DNA from: Colias croceus
Lineage: Eukaryota; Arthropoda; Insecta; Lepidoptera; Pieridae
Length of the DNA stretch: 64,000 bases
NCBI RefSeq assembly: GCF_905220415.1
Contig: NC_059542.1
Coordinates: forward strand, 6,386,001-6,450,000
Direction: 5' to 3'
The position numbers were made by a program, and so were the translations under genes. The notes below the pieces were generated by a model. The model had not been told where the DNA came from and made no database searches. It saw only the letters and a list, made by a program, of their open reading frames with translations. Every line of letters starts with the position of its first letter. The first letter of the stretch is position 1. Positions 60,690-64,000 of this stretch are shown here, one piece after another.

Positions 60690-60803
60690 GTAGAAATCAC
60701 TTGTAAGTGATAAGACCGCCTTTTGTACATTGTTTCTATGTGCTGTTTTTTACTCTGTTATTTTACTTGGTGTGCAATAAAGAATTTATTATTATTATTA
60801 TTA
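60690..60803 (+). mobile_element. 3' end of a non-LTR retrotransposon with (TTA)n tail
   Basis: TAAGTGATAAGACCGCCTTT, then a T-rich stretch, GGTGTGCAATAAAGAATTTA and an ATT repeat (60788-60803). The AATAAAG signal just before a simple-repeat tail is the normal 3' end of several moth LINE families. The coding part is missing. Confidence 0.55.
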
Positions 60804-61597
60804 TGTCTCTCTCCATAATACACGGGTATCGCCGTAAGGATGATACCCGGTCCTTTGGAAGGCTTACGTGGGGACACAGGTCCAACACGCAGAGGCCCTT
60901 TAGAGAATTTAATGTGTTGTGGGACACCAGCCGCAGCCTGCCCATGGCTGCACTATAGAGATACAGCCCTGGGCAGTCCGCGGCCAATGTAGGACTATTG
61001 CAGAAAAATGGAAATGAATAAAACTGGGTTATGGAAGGGGGTGTTAGATGGACTGGTATATTGGGTCTATGGGGGCTATGGACGTCTGCCTTTTCAATAT
61101 TAAAAATTGAAAATTATGGCAGACGGTGACTCGCCAGTTCGGTCGATGGGCTCCCAAAAAGGTTACCGATAATGGCAACAAGGGGGCAACATCAGCTGAA
61201 CGGCTGGGGGTGTAGAGAGGTGCGGCACCGGTTTCACCATCGCGAGCCCGCGGGCCCGGAGCGGGTTTCCCCGCTATTACGCCATTAGACACTTCCACCC
61301 CCGAGCATATAGCTCTAGCGGCTCCACTCTGGACGGCCAACAAAGGCAAGCCAGAGGTGGGGGATCCTGAACCTCGTCATTGTTCACTCCGAACTGCCAC
61401 CGGGACAGCCCAGAGGTGAGGACAGGAACCTCCCCCGGGAGCGCTCGGTTCCCGCGGGGTCGCTACTCCCCAACACCTCGCCACAAGGTGCCCTGCGGGG
61501 TGACTGACTGCACGGTTGGGATATCTATTGTAGATATGCCAACCGGGGGCGATGGGGTCGTCACATCCCTACGCCTTTATTATTATTATTATTATAA
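60804..61597. mobile_element. GC-rich dispersed element between two (TTA)n runs
   Basis: About 770 bp, far GC-richer than the surroundings, lies between ATT repeats at 60788-60803 and 61579-61597. Landmarks include GGACACAGGTCCAACACGCA, CAGCCTGCCCATGGCTGCAC, GCAGACGGTGACTCGCCAGT and GATATGCCAACCGGGGGCGA. Open frames of about 100 codons occur on both strands but none is recognisable. It probably derives from a 5'-truncated non-LTR element of the kind found in many copies in moths; the family is not determined. Confidence 0.5.
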
Positions 61598-62744
61598 GAA
61601 ATTTTTATACCGTTATAATGAGAAAATATTGAATATTTTCGTTCTATTAATAATTTTTGTGTACTTACTTATTTGAAAAATTAAAACCATTTCGTTTATA
61701 CCTACAGTTTATAATAGAAAAGAAGTAACTGTAAACAATGCTCAGATGCTTAGGCCCTTGATAGAAGCTAAAAGCATTTCATAAAGTATCGTAACATAGT
61801 CTATGCTAGTATTAAATGCTATGAGGATGAGACATTAGTGGCATATAATAAACTTTGTATTTTATTTGTTTTCAATTGAATCACAACGTCCAACAAGATA
61901 ACACGGTCGCAATAATATCACCTATTTATTGCGAATTAATGGATGTTCTCGTAAGCATCCTATTCAATATGAAATTTAATTAGCAAGATAAGCTGCTATG
62001 TGTCTACTATGTATATTAATCACTAATAATACAAATTATAGACGCTTTTTGAAATATAAATTGAATGTTACATAAGCCAGGTGCTATAAGTTTAATTTCG
62101 TTTTGATTTTTTTCTCTCCTAGTAACCTAGTCATCTGTCATATCAACAACAAATAAAAAACATGTCCCAATTGATCAGACATTTAACAGTCGATTGGAAA
62201 TTATACTTAGGTGAACATAATATAACTCTCCTAAAAAATAATGGGATAAATACCATTAATGAAGGGATACGAGATTCTATATCTGTGTTATGGTTAACGA
62301 CAATAATAAACGACATTCGTAATATCATAATCTCACTTTATAATCCATTTTACAGCAAGGTTCATAGTTCATACTTATCATATCAAACGGTTTCCGGGAG
62401 TAGAACGTAAACATAAACAGATCAAAAACTTGTTTCAAACCTCAAACATATTATTTTCTATGCTTTAGAAATGTCATGACATATTTTGCATAGTTTCGAT
62501 AATTAACTATTCATACTTTTAATTCAATTATAAATATAGATTTTACGTTCCTATACCTAATCTTTTTATATGTGTTTCAACGGTCTTTGACATCGTTTTA
62601 ACCCTATATAACTCTCCTACGATTAACAATAAATGAAATATTGTAGCAGAGATATTTAGTAGCATAATATGCTCAAATTTATTTGTGTTAGTGCCCTGGC
62701 TCAAATGCCAGAACAAAAAAAATCCCGACGACGTTTTTATATCT

Positions 62745-62988
62745 AAACTAGCTTTCCACCCGCAGCTTCGCCCGCGCAGTTAAAGAAAAACCCGTATAGT
62801 TCCCGTTCCCCTGGGATTTCCGGGATAAAACCTATCCTATTTCCCGGGGTAAAAAGTAGCCTATGTCCTTTCTCGGGTATCAAAATATCTTTATACCAAA
62901 TTTCATGCAAATTGGTTCAGTAGTTAAGGCGTGATTGAGTAACAGACAGACAGACAGAGTTACTTTCGCATTTATAATATCCTATGGA
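62745..62988 (+). mobile_element. RTE-like retroposon tail, family E (copy 2)
   Basis: It begins CTAGCTTTCCACCCGCAGCT, contains CCGGGATAAAACCTATCCTA and CTATGTCCTTTCTCGGGTAT, the CAGA run and GAGTTACTTTCGCATTTATA. It is nearly identical to the plus-strand copy at 58964-59143 over their shared half. Confidence 0.7.
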
Positions 62989-63404
62989 TCTAGATTGTAT
63001 TTTCTGGGAAAAACGGAAGCCGAAAGATTATTCCACTCTGGCACTACTGGTACCATCTGGTACGTATAAGAAATGAAGAAGCAAAGCGCTTAGTGCGTTA
63101 TGTGGATATAGGGTGGAGACTGGAGACGAGCACGGCGTCGCATAAGGCGTCGCATCGCACTATGATAAACAGTAAAGAGTAGCTATGTTATACAGTTCTT
63201 CAGAATTTCAGTCATTTCAGTGATTTTCCAGACTTAGTAGTTTCGATATGGTAGTTTTACAAGTTGTATATGCTGTTTAACGTTTAAATATTTCAATTGC
63301 GATACATCAAAAGCCCCTTATATATTAGACATGTAATTTTGGTTTGCGTATATTCTGCTACTATAATAATCGGAGGAGAATAAATTTAAGTATATTGTGT
63401 TCTT

Positions 63405-64000
63405 ACAGCCTTACTTATAAACGTCTCTCAAATTTAAGAGCCCCTCTTAGCTGTTGATCAACGTTTTTTTCACTTATAAACCCAATTCAGTGTTGAGAGG
63501 TGTTTAAGTAACAGTTAAATAATGTCAAAATTTAAGAAACGTCCGACCCTGTTTTAAATCTATTTGAGAGACATCATGGCGGATATATTGTCAAACATTT
63601 GACGTTTTGTAGTTGCCAAGAGTATATTATTTGTGTTTTTATTCACTTTGCAGTAAAATAACTGTGGTAAAATGGATATTGATAGTTTGAGTAAAGATTT
63701 TACGAATGATGTGCAAATGCTTCGTGATTTTAGAATTCGTAGGCGTCAAAAAAAAGTTTATAAACAGAGCGTGAATCCTCTGGACCTGAAAGAGGAAGAA
63801 TTCCGGTCGTAGTTTTGGGAAGCATATAATTACTATAACTGTCGAGCGTTGCTTCGGGGTGTGGAAGCAAAGATTCCGCATTCTTAATGAAACGATGTGA
63901 GGATTCCTCCACGTGATCAAGATCACGATTATTGCTGGTGCAGTTTTGCACAATTTAACAATACTAATAATAATGAGCCTATTTTAAATCAAGGTATTTA
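63405..64000 (+). mobile_element. Remnant of a PIF/Harbinger transposon, running off the right edge
   Basis: The segment from about 63405 (TTATAAACGTCTCTCAAA) to the window end precedes and includes a broken Harbinger-type transposase frame (63672 onward). The left end and 3-bp target duplication could not be fixed, and the right end is outside the window. Confidence 0.5.
63672..63965 (+). pseudogene. Internally deleted HARBI1-type transposase
   Basis: An ATG at 63672 opens 46 codons (MDIDSLSKDFTNDVQMLRDF ... NPLDLKEEEFRS) before a TAG at 63810-63812; the basic R-rich stretch followed by NPL-L-EEEF fits the N-terminus of Harbinger transposases. From 63850, in another frame, CFGVWKQRFRILNETM, a stop, and then TIIAGAVLHNL match the C-terminal GVWKxRF and TIIxAxAVLHN signatures of the family. 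The catalytic middle is missing, so the copy is dead. Open frames on the opposite strand here are shadows. Confidence 0.7.

Larger units (their letters stand above)
56570..63400. other. Gene-free right-hand stretch with retroposon remnants
   Basis: About 6.8 kb without a recognisable host gene. It contains an imperfect hairpin near 56893-56932 (GTAATTGAGTGTTT arms), a palindrome (58634-58673), retroposon tails at 58838-59143, 59582-59783 and 62745-62988, and LINE-derived material at 60690-61597. The open frames near 60135 and 62162 resemble nothing known. Confidence 0.55.

Noticed and set aside
63639..63953. Minus-strand open frames of 73 and 104 codons
   Set aside because: They lie opposite the Harbinger transposase signatures, which are on the plus strand.

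Overview
The window is AT-rich insect DNA with spliced genes, almost certainly from a moth or butterfly. The evidence is five cuticular-protein genes whose closest recognisable relative is silkworm larval cuticle protein LCP-30, together with many repeat types typical of lepidopteran genomes (RTE-like tails beginning CTAGC, tRNA-derived SINEs, hAT, piggyBac, PIF/Harbinger and TA-inserting MITEs). The species cannot be named from the sequence. No bacterial features are present.

All supported genes lie on the minus strand. From high to low coordinates they are: an LCP-30-like gene (49696-52160, 5 exons), a second LCP-30-like gene (43604-46119, 5 exons), a gene with the same start architecture but no RR chitin-binding domain (27928-32182, 3 exons), a three-exon RR-1 gene (20991-24247) and a four-exon RR-1 gene (13799-14841). 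A TATA box followed by a four-codon exon at 1716-1727 suggests that a further gene begins at the left edge. Each gene has a very short first coding exon (12-21 nt), a signal peptide split by intron 1, and TATA-box promoters of varying quality. All the exon models keep frame when joined. Together they would make secreted structural proteins of the chitinous cuticle, and the clustering suggests tandem duplication and perhaps shared hormonal control. An AAGGTCA motif sits 130-260 bp upstream of three of the genes.

The rest is intergenic or intronic DNA rich in mobile elements. The most striking block is 34318-38184: a hAT-type element with a perfect 8-bp target duplication contains a second hAT-type element with its own 8-bp duplication. 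The inner element carries about 1.6 kb of a CpG-dense 12-bp tandem repeat that is open in all six frames. Other notable items are a piggyBac-like insertion with TTAA ends (54513-56563) holding a SINE and an LTR-like segment, a 1.25-kb inverted-repeat element with a recurring CCTAATACGG-type motif (38442-39686), a decayed PIF/Harbinger transposase at the right edge, and an unusual number of near-perfect short palindromes. No rRNA, intact tRNA or CRISPR array was found.
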